Shown here: piece by piece, positions 37,853 through 49,200 of the stretch
How the letters are laid out: each line of letters begins with the position of its first letter
How positions within the stretch are numbered: the first letter of the stretch is position 1
Assembly (NCBI RefSeq): GCF_027595985.1
Contig: NC_073306.1
Coordinates: 97,252,926-97,316,925, forward strand
Direction: 5' to 3'
Length of the DNA: 64,000 bases
Source: Sorex araneus
Taxonomy: Eukaryota; Chordata; Mammalia; Eulipotyphla; Soricidae
Notes under the pieces: model-generated
Seen by the model: only the letters and a program-made list of their open reading frames with translations
The model's database searches: none
Told to the model about the DNA's origin: nothing
Translations under genes and position numbers: made by a program

Positions 37853-37975
37853 TTCAGGCTAGAGAGATTAAGGCATTTGCCTTGCAAACTGATGAGCCTA
37901 GTTCAAGTCCCCTAAGCAGAGCCAGGAGTAAGCTCTGAGCACCACAAGGTATGGCCTAAAAATCAGATAAAAACA
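37853..37975 (+). mobile_element. SINE in the KCND3 3' UTR
   Basis: Shortened copy, GATTAAGGCATTTGCCTTGC and GCAGAGCCAGGAGTAAGCTC; the only clear SINE in the 3' UTR. Confidence 0.7.
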
Positions 37976-38919
37976 ATAAGCCTGGCAGTTCTCAACAATA
38001 ATCACTAGTCTACAATTATGGGGGAGTTTGAGGTCAGCAAGTAGGAAACATTAATAAGACAAAGACATTGAAATTAAACAGTAAATGCTGATCCAGGATT
38101 AAGAGTCACATTCACAGAGTCCACTCGTAGTTTTGCTGAGGACTTTATCCAGTTTTCAGAGTATGATCCTGCAGTCAGGATCATGTCACAACTTGTTAGA
38201 ATATAGGCAGGGAAAGAATACACTGAAACAGTATGTACCTAGATTTTTTTCCTTGCCTTTAAAAAAACCTTTGCATAGGTAGTGGTTGAAACTGAGTCAA
38301 ACCTAGATCTTGAGGTTATTAGTGGCCCAAGCACCTTCAATTAACCAGGTAACAACACAGAGAAAGACTCCATGCAGTTCATCTAAGGCAGCCGTAGTTT
38401 TTCTTCTAAACTAGCGTGGTAACCATGACAAAGAGAAATCTGCAAGGATTCTTTTCCCTTTCTGAATTTGCTTATGAAATCTCATCAGTTGAAAAGCTTT
38501 ACAAAGACTTATGGAAAAACATAATTGAGGACCCGTGACCCTTGGAGCCCAAAGGCAATCATGAGCTCATCATTAGAACAGAGAGAATGTGGCAGTGATG
38601 AAAAGAAACAGCTTTAAAAGGGTTCCTTTGAGTCTTCTTTTCTATTCAGAATGTTGCTTTTTTCCCCCAAGTTGTGGTAAAGACACTTATTCTGGCAGGT
38701 TACTCAACTACACTGGATGTCACTCGAACCAGTGTAGGCACTGAGACTAGCGTCCTAGGGGGCTCCTTGGACCAATGGACTATTTTACAAACCTGGGAGG
38801 TGGGAGGGATGGTCTATTTTTGATACCCAGACATTCCAATGTAATGTTTTCCTTAGAGGTCACCCCCCATTAATGTTATTGTGAAAAAGCATCAAGTGTG
38901 TTCTTTTCTATTTTCTTAT

Positions 38920-38925
38920 AATAAA
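38920..38925 (+). terminator. KCND3: Alternative KCND3 poly(A) signal (AATAAA)
   Basis: A canonical hexamer in an A/T-rich context late in the 3' UTR. It may serve as a proximal site if the 39130 site is used. Confidence 0.35.
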
Positions 38926-39129
38926 TGGGCTTTGCTTACCAACATCACAACGGCAAAGAAAAACTGTACAAAACTGCAGGAAGAAACACATGTGAAAACT
39001 TTCTGTGGAAAACAGACAACTCTTGAGTTTCCAGTCATCTTCTTTTGACTGTACTGCATATGTTAAACATGTATATCATTTACGGTATTGAGTCGTGTGC
39101 CACTGCTGTATCTGATGTATCCAATCTGG

Positions 39130-39135
39130 ATTAAA
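39130..39135 (+). terminator. KCND3: Candidate distal KCND3 poly(A) signal (ATTAAA)
   Basis: ATTAAA in the context CTGGATTAAACAATG, at the end of the unique region and before SINE-rich DNA resumes near 39565. AATAAA at 38920 is the main rival. Confidence 0.35.
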
Positions 39136-39564
39136 CAATGTGCCACAAACCCAAGCGATTGTTCATGCCACTTCTCCTGTCCTCTCCGATGAGGGACACT
39201 AGAAAATGCTGCACCAAGGCTACCTGTGGTGGGAAAGTCACAGAATCCAGGAGACATCAAGGTCCCTTTTACGCTCCCCTGCCCCACTGTCCCTCCACAG
39301 GAGCAAGCCCCCTGTGACATGCCTGACAATCCTAACCTGTTTGTAAACTCAGTCATGGATGTTCACTACAGGGGCAAACATTTGACTGCCAACAGCTCTA
39401 TGTTGAGGTTTAAGCCTTGTATTACTGAAAATGTCTTTATCAGAACTAGTTCTACAAAAACATCATTGAATTGTCTTTCCTTTATAAACTAAGGTGTGTA
39501 ACTGAAAAAGAGAACTTAGGCTTAAACTCTGGGGCTGCAAAAATAATACAAAAGGTAAACAAGG

Positions 39565-39718
39565 CTTTGCTTGCGTTGTGGCCACGCTGACTGCCATTCC
39601 CAGCACAAGTCCCCAGAATGCCACCGAAGTTCACACCTGAGCACCAAGCCATATAAACCCCTAATGTGCCACAGGATGTGCCCCAACATACAACTCCTAA
39701 AAACAAAACAAAACCAAA
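39565..39718 (+). mobile_element. Degenerate SINE
   Basis: CATTCCCAGCACAAGTCCC and GAGCACCAAGCCATATAAAC. Confidence 0.5.
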
Positions 39719-39858
39719 AAAGTGAGAGTTATACAGGTTAGAACAGAAAGCTTAAGAACCAGGTGATGGAGGCTCCTATGTAAGTTCCCACTTGTGTGAC
39801 TTCACAGCAGGAGCTTTTCTCTTGGCTTGTTTTTTCTGTCTTTAAAATGGCAGGAAAG

Positions 39859-40060
39859 GGGCTGGAGAGATAGCACAGCGGGTAGGGCGTTTGCCTTGCA
39901 CGCGGCCGACCCGGGTTCAAATCCCAGCATCCCATATTACCCCTGAGCACGGCCAGGGGTAATTCCTGAGTGCAGAGCCAGGAGTAACCCCTGTGCATCG
40001 CCGGGTGTGACCCAAAAAAAGCAAAAATAAATAAATAAAAATAATAAAATTTAAAAAAAT
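39859..40060 (+). mobile_element. Young, nearly full-length SINE
   Basis: The best-preserved copy: GGGCTGGAGAGATAGCACAG to the A-rich tail, with the 15-bp duplication AAAATGGCAGGAAAG at 39844-39858 and 40061-40075. RNA polymerase III box B is visible as GGGTTCAAATC. Confidence 0.93.
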
Positions 40061-40088
40061 AAAATGGCAGGAAAGATGCTAGAGAGTT

Positions 40089-40175
40089 AGAAAGAAAAAA
40101 AGAGAAAAAGAAAGAGGGAAGGGGTAGAGACTTGGAAAGGAAGGAAAAGAAACCAGGGAGGGAGGAAGATGGGTG

Positions 40176-40272
<97 letters not shown>

Positions 40273-40303
40273 GAAGGAAGGAAGGAAGGAAGGAAGGAAG
40301 GGA

Positions 40304-40382
<79 letters not shown>

Positions 40383-40409
40383 GAAGAAAGAAAGGAGAGA
40401 AAGGAAGGA

Positions 40410-40508
<99 letters not shown>

Positions 40509-40648
40509 GAAAGGAAGAAAGGAAGAAAAGAAAGAAAGAGAAAGAAAAGAGGAAGGAAGGAAGGAAGGAAGGAAGGAAGGAAGGAAGGAAGGAAGGAAGG
40601 AAGGAAGGAAGGAAGGAAGGAAGGAAGAAAGGAAGGAGAGAGACAGAA
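40089..40648 (+). repeat. (GAAA)n / (GGAA)n polypurine array
   Basis: Blocks of GAAA alternate with blocks of GGAA. From 40175 to 40643 (469 bp) the + strand has no pyrimidine. Long Lys/Glu/Arg frames on + and Ser/Phe/Leu frames on - are artefacts of the repeat. Such mirror-symmetric purine tracts can form H-DNA. Confidence 0.98.
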
Positions 40649-41053
40649 ACACAGAAGAAATCCACTCCGACCTGAACAATTCTGCCTTAAGGGATGAAAG
40701 CAACAGACACGTTCAGATCTCATCATTATGTGGCAGTGATTCAAAATCTTTTCCTTTACCCACAACCACAAATCCCAGTTCATGAAAAATACAGCAAAGG
40801 GTAACACTAGGGCAGATACATGATGCCAAAGGCCTTTCAAGCTGGCTGCGAAATTCATCTCAATCAAACATCTCCCTGTTGCCCACTAGGTGTCACTACA
40901 GAGCCATAGTTTTAATAATCTGGCCCCAAAAAAAGCAACTAGAAACCAGAAATTGTGTGTGCAGAGTAACACACACACCGACAGGTCTTTGGCTGTAGAG
41001 ACTAGCTAAATGGGACGTATGTGTGGTGAGAACTACGAAACACTGTGCCAAGA

Positions 41054-41361
41054 GAACAGCCTCACGATCACAAAATCCCGTTAATCGTCAATTTCTTGAG
41101 GGGACTCAGTAACCTCTCCATTTGTCCTTTCCCTGAGATCTTAGAAGTCTCTCTCGACTCAGCCCTCCCAATGATGTCGCACTGGAGCTCTTTCAGGGTC
41201 AGGGGAATGAGATCCAGCTTGTTACTGGATTTAGCATATGAATACACCATGGGAAGCTTGCAAGGCTGTCTCATGTGGGCAGGGAACTCTCAGAAGCTTG
41301 CCAGTTTCTCCCAGAGGGAGAAGTAGGCTACAAGATATCGAGAGCTTTATTGAGAGCTTTA
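41054..41361 (-). mobile_element. Family B retroposon, copy 3 (5'-truncated)
   Basis: Carries only the constant 3' portion, from CACGATCACAAAATCCC on the + strand to CAAGATATCGAGAG. Flanked by GTGCCAAGA at 41045-41053 and 41362-41370. Confidence 0.7.
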
Positions 41362-41654
41362 GTGCCAAGAAAAGAGTAAATGACTGGTAGGCTGAAAAAA
41401 GCTTAGTGGCACTGTCTCAGCAAATAGGACAATGCTCTTTCCTACACCCAGACATCCTGGAGTCGATTATCCTAAAACTGCCGGTGGTCTCTACGATGAT
41501 GGGGACTGTACCTAGACTGATTTCCAAACCTGTCTTTCACACAGCCAGAAGGCAGATTTCTTCCAAAACCACTCTTCATGGCCTCATTGGGAAGGAAACA
41601 GCACATGCTTATACAAAATGAAGCAAGTATGTTATATTCACCTTATTTTCTATT

Positions 41655-41766
41655 TAAAAAGGTGTTTACAGATGGCCAAAAATGTCAGCATCACATAACA
41701 GCAACGAAATGCAAATCAAAACAATGAGGCATCACACATCCCACCAGTAAAATGGCACACATGTCA
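41655..41766 (+). mobile_element. L1 ORF2 fragment
   Basis: The stretch AACGAAATGCAAATCAAAAC and following GAGGCATCACACATCCCACC match the conserved L1 ORF2 segment just before the Cys-rich part. A SINE body follows it. Confidence 0.65.
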
Positions 41767-41767
41767 A

Positions 41768-41905
41768 TAACCAGTGCTCTTGCCTTACATGCGGCTGATC
41801 TGGATTCGATCCTGGCACCCCATGTAGTCCCCCAAACCTGACAGGTTCTTCCCTGAGCTAAGAACTGAAGCATCGGTGGGTGGTGGATGAGGCTCCAAAA
41901 CAAAA
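41768..41905 (+). mobile_element. SINE, truncated head
   Basis: TTGCCTTACATGCGGCTGAT; box B GGATTCGATCC. Confidence 0.75.
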
Positions 41906-43354
41906 GAAACAGATTTAGAGGAGTAACAAATGCCCCAAGGCCACTGAGACTGAGAACTGTCTTCAGTAGGAAGTTGGGGACACTGGGACAGTGGAGAAGC
42001 AGCAGGGAAGCAGCTACCTGCCCGGGGTGAGGGTGTGGTGCTGTTGTTCATGTATGTTGTTCACGTATGAAACTTTCCTAGTAAGTTTGTAAACCATGGT
42101 GCACCACTCCCCCAAAAGTCAAATATTTCTGATTACCAAAAAGATGAAATTAGAAACTAAACATCCTTTTACTGTAAAAAAAAATCCCTAAAAACAGATC
42201 CAATTAATTTTAAGACTAATCCTAATTAAAATGTGGACTGTAGCAATATCCTAATTATAATCCCTATCCATGACAAAGTGTGAATTTGTAGTGTAGGGAG
42301 AAGGGTAGACAAATTATGACAATGTAATGCACAATTAAAGTCTACTCCCTAATGACATACTAAACCTAATTATGGATTTGCTGTATTGTTAATTCATTCT
42401 AACTTGGCAATATATGTACCTGATTATGTTCCTGATACATTAAGTCAAATCTACAATGCCAACTCAAATGTCCAGAATCCAAGTTAGAAGTTTAAAATGG
42501 ATACCGTTTGCCTGTCCAACAATAAAAGGCAACGGAATGCTGACAGTAATGAGTGCTTACAGCCCCAAAGAAACAATGTTTGTACTGCCTAGACAAGCAC
42601 ATACACAGGAAACAGCTTTCCATTCAAAAAAGTAAACACATACACTATACATAAGATTTAATCTCACTACAAATTTAAGTCATGGAGAGGTCTGGGAAGC
42701 AATCATTACTAGTAGAGAATAGTGTGTCACTTCCAAAGATACTTTTTTCTAAGTCCTAATGTACAAATGCATCAACTCAAATGACTATTCCCAACAGTCT
42801 AGAAATGAAAACTGGAGGATGCAGGATGGAATTTGCTAGAAGACATGAGATTAGGTCACACTGGGAAATTCTGAACAGAATTCTAGCATCTACAAAATAC
42901 TTCAAAAAAGAAGAATGGGGCAGTTAACAGGGGTTTCATCTATGGAATGAAAAATTTTCTGGAATAAGTCTATAGCTTTAATCATCATAAAAGAGCTAAA
43001 GATCCACAAAGAAAAAAAGCTGCTCTCCTTACTCAGAAACTAAGAAAGCCACTGACGAGCCTTAGCAATATATTTAGTACAAGGAAACCCAAGAGAGCGT
43101 TAACATTCTCAGTAACAAGACATTCAAAAACTGAGTAATAAATATGTGAGCTCATTAGAAGTTTGTACTTTAACTGGAAGCAAATATTGAAGTCAAGTAC
43201 CTTAGGAAAAGTTTATTTCTGCCTAATCCACAAGGATTTTCTGTTCTAGAATGATGCTACAAATGTGTTTACAAATACGTCCCTATGAAAATACACACCA
43301 AGCCTCCTGTAAAGAACTCCAGAGCACAAAGTAACATTGATTTTCAAATTTCAA

Positions 43355-43647
43355 CTATTTTTATTTTTTAAGTAAGCAGTAGTATATGTCTTTTTTCAAT
43401 GTATCCTTTTGGAATGGCATCCTGTATCCTTTAACCTGTATGTTCCAAAATTCTTTCAAGAATCTGGTCCATGAAATTTCTTTTTTTAAAAAGAGCATGC
43501 CTGACCAAAACCAAAACAGAAAAATAGATGAGTCCCAAAAGTTTCAATGTTTTAAGTTTCTCTGAAATTCCTCTATGCCACACTGCTGTGGGTCATAGAG
43601 GAAGGCTCGAGATGAAACCTCCCGGTGGCCTGAGGTATATTCTGTCA
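43355..43647 (-). other. DDX20: DDX20 3' untranslated region (minimum extent)
   Basis: Unique A/T-rich sequence after the stop with AATAAA on the - strand at 43360-43365, about 283 nt downstream, followed by a GU-rich element (ACTTTGTGCTCTGG). A second AATAAA at 43212-43217 could extend it. Confidence 0.6.
43360..43365 (-). terminator. DDX20: Candidate DDX20 poly(A) signal
   Basis: AATAAA on the - strand, with U/GU-rich sequence 25-45 nt further on, the usual arrangement of a cleavage site. Confidence 0.55.
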
Positions 43648-44795
43648 TCATTGGTTGCCACGCATCATTTCTTGTAGATACACTGTATTCATGTGATAGG
43701 CTGCCATCCAACCTGGATGCCTCTGAGCATTCCAGTAGTATGACTGAGAAGCAGCAGCATAGTATTCCTGCCATGCTCTGTAGTAAGCTCTCCAGTACTC
43801 CTCATAATCCTGATAGGCGTCAGCAGAGTCCAGATACGTGTCCCTGTTGCCATCATACCAGGCATCCTCCTGGGAATCTGACTGCAGCCGATGGGAAGAC
43901 CGCCTCGGAAGATTTCTCCGGCTCTGCTTCCCTCTGGGGTTGACTCCCTCTTTATGCCTAGTCTTCACTTGGATTTCAGGTGGTTCCTGATGTTCTCCTA
44001 GGTTAGGGGTATCACCCACATGTTGTTCCAGGGAGACATGGCCACACACAGGGGTGGACTCAGTCTCTCTCAGCTGAGTTTCAGAAGAGCCTTCCAAGTA
44101 CAGCTTACTTCCTTTGCTCTGGTGAGAAGTCCTGGAGCTGGAGGAATCACTGTCACTCTCCGAATCTCCAGACTGGCTACTACTTACCAGTGTCTGCACT
44201 CTCTCCTCAGTGATTCTCTCTCTCACAAAGCCATTCTGAGGATTCACGGCCTGATCCCCGAGACCTGTATAGTGTCTAATGATTTCCACGGGTCTCTCAA
44301 ACCCCTCTTTAATATAGTGTTCATAATCCTCTACCAGATCTGCAAAAGTTAAAGCACGTGGCATATGGATTTTAAAGGAAGACAGGCAAGGAATTTTGGG
44401 GAGTGACACCGAGGAAGCATCTCTGAGTTGCTGCTGATCGGTTGTGTTCTCAGTGGGGGTCTGAACGGGAGTCTTCATTGGCTCCTCCAATTGACCGGCA
44501 CAGCCAACTTCTTTTGGTGGTACTGTCTTTTCCAGGAACCCACACTCAGAGTTGCTTTTTGCAGGAAGCTTTTGTTTGACATTATTTTTTGATTTGATTG
44601 ATAGTCCAGCTGTATTTCTAGATGAAGACATGTGATTACCCTGTGTTTTCTGAGTCTGATCATTTCTTTCCATCTTTTGAATTTGCTTTTTTAGGGGCTG
44701 AACAGACATACTTGTCAAATCATAAGTATGAACAGCAGCTTTAACCTCCACATCACAACCCACACATTCTTCCATCAGACCAGGAGGAATGGGAT
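43648..44795 (-). CDS. DDX20: DDX20 exon 11: long C-terminal tail and stop
   Basis: A 1148-nt terminal exon encoding residues 434-815. It opens [12 protein letters not shown] and contains the region known in human to bind SMN. A Ser/Asp run follows ([16 protein letters not shown]), then RRNLPRRSS, and it closes with a Tyr/Trp-rich block ([16 protein letters not shown]) and MRGNQ, TGA at 43648-43650. It makes up nearly half of the protein. Acceptor AATGTAG after a run of T. Confidence 0.96.
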
Positions 44796-46233
44796 CTACA
44801 TTAAAAAAAAAAAAAAAGAAAGTATTAAAATTCTCAAGCTGCTCTAAACCAGCATTTCCTGAATGGTTTTCATAAAGTTTTGGATGGTCAAATAAGAAGC
44901 AAAATATACTACTGATACATTGCAACTTAAAAAATATTAGTCCTTTAAAAGACCAATAATAAATCTGTGGCAAAATATTTAAGACCTATCTCATACTTAA
45001 CAAGTAATAACCACCATCACTGCCAAACATATTTGAAAAGAGTGACGTTCAAGTCTGCAATAATTCCCTCTTCTCTCTTAATTGTACCCCTTTACTGACA
45101 GTATTAGAAAATATACTGCTCCCACAAATTTACCAATGGGGAAATAATGTAACTCATAACCACAAAAATTTGCCACATTATACTCCAACAGGGAAACAAA
45201 GGTGGAGAGAAAATTGTGAGAGAGGAAAAAAGCTGGTGGCTTTATAAAAAGGAACCTGGTACCAAAGAGATATTATAACTAAAATAAGCTAGTAATCCCA
45301 CTCTCTTTCTGTCCTATTCAGGTATGAGAATTTGCAGCCACTAAGACTCACACAAAGAGTAATCAATTTTCATTACAGGCAGAAAAGATAGAGTTCTCTA
45401 CAGATGTCACAAATGTTCCATCTATCTGTACAACTAATTCCTTGAATCTGGATTCAATTAGAGCTCTTGATTTTTTAATCAACAGACCCTTTGACTAAAA
45501 CTCTGATTCCTACTAAGGGGGGATGCCCCTTGCCCACCAATGTCACTTCAATTTCCCTCCAAGTTCTGCCCCAGGAAACCTAAAGAATAAGTTACACAAG
45601 TTCTAGTCCATTAAATCTAACTCAGGAATGTCATTTTCTCAAGATTTTAGGATCTGTTAACCTTACATTCAATCTTCCCCAGCATCTATAAAAATAAAAT
45701 AAAATTTTATTTTTATTATTAGATGCTACCATAAGTCTTAACCCTTTTCTTCAAACTCCAAAGTAATTTTTCCACATTATAATCATCTGAAAGATTAATG
45801 GACTTTTATACTTAGAACTGACAAAATACAGTGTTAGAACTAAATAAAAATCATCCATTCAAAAAAACAACATGCTAACAGGAAAGAAGTTGGAATAAGC
45901 TTAATTCATTACAGAAGTCCAGAAGTCTTTCAGAAGACTGTAAAAAAAATCCAATGAATTATTACAAAGTAGAACTCCCAGAGACACAGGTTTCCCTGTG
46001 ATTAATTATGCTTAAGAGAGCTTTGTGAACTGAGATATAAGCCTGAGAACTTTGTAACTTTCCACTTGGTGATTCAATAAAATAAATTAAAAAAAAAAAA
46101 GAGAGCTTTGTGAAAATATCACTTATGGAATACAAGATGTGGGAAGATACTCACTTCCTCAGTGACACTATATCCCATATTCAACATGGTCAAAACTTGT
46201 GCGATTTACATAAGCTTTCGTACATATACATTT

Positions 46234-46266
<33 letters not shown>

Positions 46267-49200
46267 ATTGCCATGAACACCTTAACATCTACAAAGCTAC
46301 AAATAAGCCCTATTTCCACAAAAGAGTACTTGGGAGATATTTTGTTTTCAAGAGATCATTAAGTTTCGAACAAGCATTTCTCTAGATTGCACTTTAAAAC
46401 AATAGTTTGAGGGGCTGGAGAGACAGTAGATATGCCAAACTTGCTTTGCACACAGCCATCCCCTTTTGATCCCCAGAGTCCCATATGGTCCCCAGAGCAC
46501 CACCAGGAGTGATGATTACAGAGCCAGGAGTAACCGAAGCATCGCTGGGTGTAGCCCAAAGCAAAAAGCCCAGCAGTTTGACTGGTTTGACTTCACTAAA
46601 TCCAGTCCTTCCAATTTTTCAAACTAATGTTCAAACTGAAGATACTCTTCCTTCTCCATGATGACAAAGGAGATTAGCAATATAAAAGGGAAGACTTATC
46701 TTCCCTTTTATATACGAAAAAGAAGGGACATAAAAGTAAAAACAAAAGGATAAAATCAAGGGGGCCTCAGAGATCGTATAGCAGGTAAGGCACTTGCTTG
46801 GCATATGGCTAACCTGGGTTTGACCCCTGGCATCCATGACCCTAAGCACCACCAAGAGTGCTTCCTGAGTGCAGAGCCAGGAGTAACCCCTGAGCAGTGA
46901 CAGGTGTATCCCAAAACAACAACAGAAGAATAAAACCAAGGCCACAAACTAAACAATGAATACACAGCAGCAAAATATTTTTTGGGGGGGCGACACCCTG
47001 TGTTGCTCAGGGGTACTCCTGACAGTGCTCGAGGATCATATGAGATGCCAGGGACCAAATGCAGGTCAGTCGCGTGCAAGGCAGACACTCTATCTACTAT
47101 ATTATCGCTCTGGCACTAAGCAAAATATTTTTCATGTTCCAAACTTGCCATCTTCTCTTAAAACTTATTAAGGTTTTAGGCAAATTACTTAATCTTTCTA
47201 TGCCTCAAGTCCTCATGTATAAAAAGCAGTCAATGACAGCATGCTTCAGAGAATTATGGTGAGAATTAAACGCATTAACTAAAGTCCTTGGAACAGTACT
47301 GGACACATGTGAAGTACTCTGTTAGTTGTCATCATTACCTGATCTATCATCATTAGCACTATTACTCTGACAGAAGACGAAGTACATCAAATATACCTGG
47401 TAAAGGCAGAAGATTGATATTACACTTCTGGGCAATTTTCATCATCATATCTTCTTCTTCTCCTCGACAACAGTAGGTCACAGTCAGCCCCAAAGTACCT
47501 GAAGCACAAAGGAAATGATTAATAGTAAGTCATCTTCACATAAGGAACACTGCGAGCCCACTTGTCTTATTATCAATTCCTCCCCTTTAAGGATCCAGGG
47601 CTGGATTTGGAGTTAGAGAGATAGCACAGCAAGGCAGGGTGCTTGTTTTGCATGCAGACAACCAGGGTTCGATCCCCGATACCCAATAAGGTCCCCTGAG
47701 CTCTGCCAGGAATAATTCCTGAGTGCAGAACCAGGGGTAATCTCTGAGCATCCTGGGTAAGGGCCCAGAAACCCAGACACTGACCCTCCCACCCCCACTG
47801 CCCCAGCCCACACCCCCACCCAAAGGATCCAGGGCTGGGGATATGGCTCAAAAGTACAGAGGTAGAGCGTGTGTGAGTGCATGTGTGTGTGCATGTGTTT
47901 GGGGGGGTAGGGGGAGTGCATGAGGGGGTGGAGATTCAGTGATTAGTACCATAAAAGGGAAAAAAAATCTCAAGTTCTATCCCAAGTATGGGGGCTGGGG
48001 GGGGGGTGGGCAATGATGACACGAAACTCTGGATTGTTCAGTGGCTGGGATGTGCAAGAGTTAAAATGCCAGGGCTGTGCGTAGGTAGTCAGTGGGTCCT
48101 AGAAGCTCAACTATCTAGGGGCTCTGGTACCTCAGAAGTGTGTGTGGTCCCAAAAAACAACTCAACTGACTCCAGAGTCCCTGTAAGAACAGATGGACAG
48201 GTACTCCGGAAGGAGCACAACCTGCAGCAAGTCCTGTCTGAGCAGGGGAGCACCAGAACTCCTGACCTTGGTCATCCACACAAGAAGGGAAGAGAAGGGA
48301 AACGCCACATTACCAAAGCGGCCAGCTCTGCCGATCCGATGCATGTATGTCTCCCAATCCACTGGTACATCCAAGTTCACAACCAGATTGACCTTTTCAG
48401 CATCGATTCCACGCGAAGTCTTAAATTGAAAAAAAAAGTAACTGTTGGTTTGCGTTCATTGTGACATGGCTGCCAATCCAAACTGTAGTACAATCAAAGC
48501 CAAATTAAGAACAGAAAGATACTTAGGAGCAAGAAGGTTGTTTAGAAGCCAAGGAATAGAAAATCTATTCCAAATAATTTCAGGAATTAAGATAAAACAA
48601 AAGGCATCTTTAAAAAGGCACTGTCCCCATGAAAGATGATCATGTTTCAGTATTATTAGACACCTCCTAAATATTAGATGAAGTCTGTACATTTGATAAC
48701 AGAACATATGTCAAGATGGACTAGTGACCCAAAATCGACAGAAAATTTACCAAATCTGTGGAAATAAGGACTCTGCAATGAAATTGCTTTAGTTTAGCCA
48801 TAGCATCAAGACGTTGATTCTGATTCATGCTGCCTAAAAAGACCCAAAAAGAAAGTCATATGAAAAATAGTGATATACTTCATCTATTAAAAAGCAAAAA
48901 GTCATAACTGGCAGTCATAACATTTCAAATACCAACTGAAGCTAATTCTCTTTCAAAAATTTTTTATTGAATCACCAAGTCAACTAAAGTTAATTCTTTC
49001 ATTACATGCCAATCCAGGTTAAGAACTAAACTCAGAATCTCTTAAAATATGGTTAGGTCATCAATTTTAAATTCAAAAACCATTTGGTGGGAAGGGTGCT
49101 CCCAGTAATGTCAGGCAGGAATCAAGCTACTTTCGGTAGCTTGCAGGGCTCTCCGAGAGGGATGGAAGAATTGAACCCAGGTCAGCCGTGTGCAAGGAAA

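Larger units (their letters stand above)
34303..39150 (+). other. KCND3: Probable KCND3 3' untranslated region
   Basis: About 4.8 kb of mostly unique sequence with no exon-like frame follows the KCND3 stop. It is much poorer in SINEs than the introns; the only clear one is near 37853. Candidate poly(A) signals on the + strand are AATAAA at 37555-37560, AATAAA at 38920-38925 and ATTAAA at 39130-39135. The last is followed by a U-rich stretch within 60 nt and is my preferred end. A long 3' UTR is expected for KCND3. The end point is an inference; RNA evidence would settle it. Confidence 0.6.
39151..43354. other. Gap between the converging KCND3 and DDX20 ends
   Basis: About 4.2 kb with no gene. 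It contains degenerate and young SINEs, a 469-bp polypurine tract, a family B copy and an L1 fragment. 41905-43350 is AT-rich unique DNA without recognisable features. Confidence 0.8.
44796..47396 (-). other. DDX20: DDX20 intron 10
   Basis: 2.6 kb. The half next to exon 11 is AT-rich and unique. The rest holds an L1-type 3' end, a (CA)n run and three SINEs. Confidence 0.9.

Noticed and set aside
40079-40867. Long open frames on both strands (up to 321 codons) rich in Ser/Phe/Leu or Lys/Glu/Arg
   Set aside because: They are translations of the (GAAA)n/(GGAA)n array, with no start context or domain.
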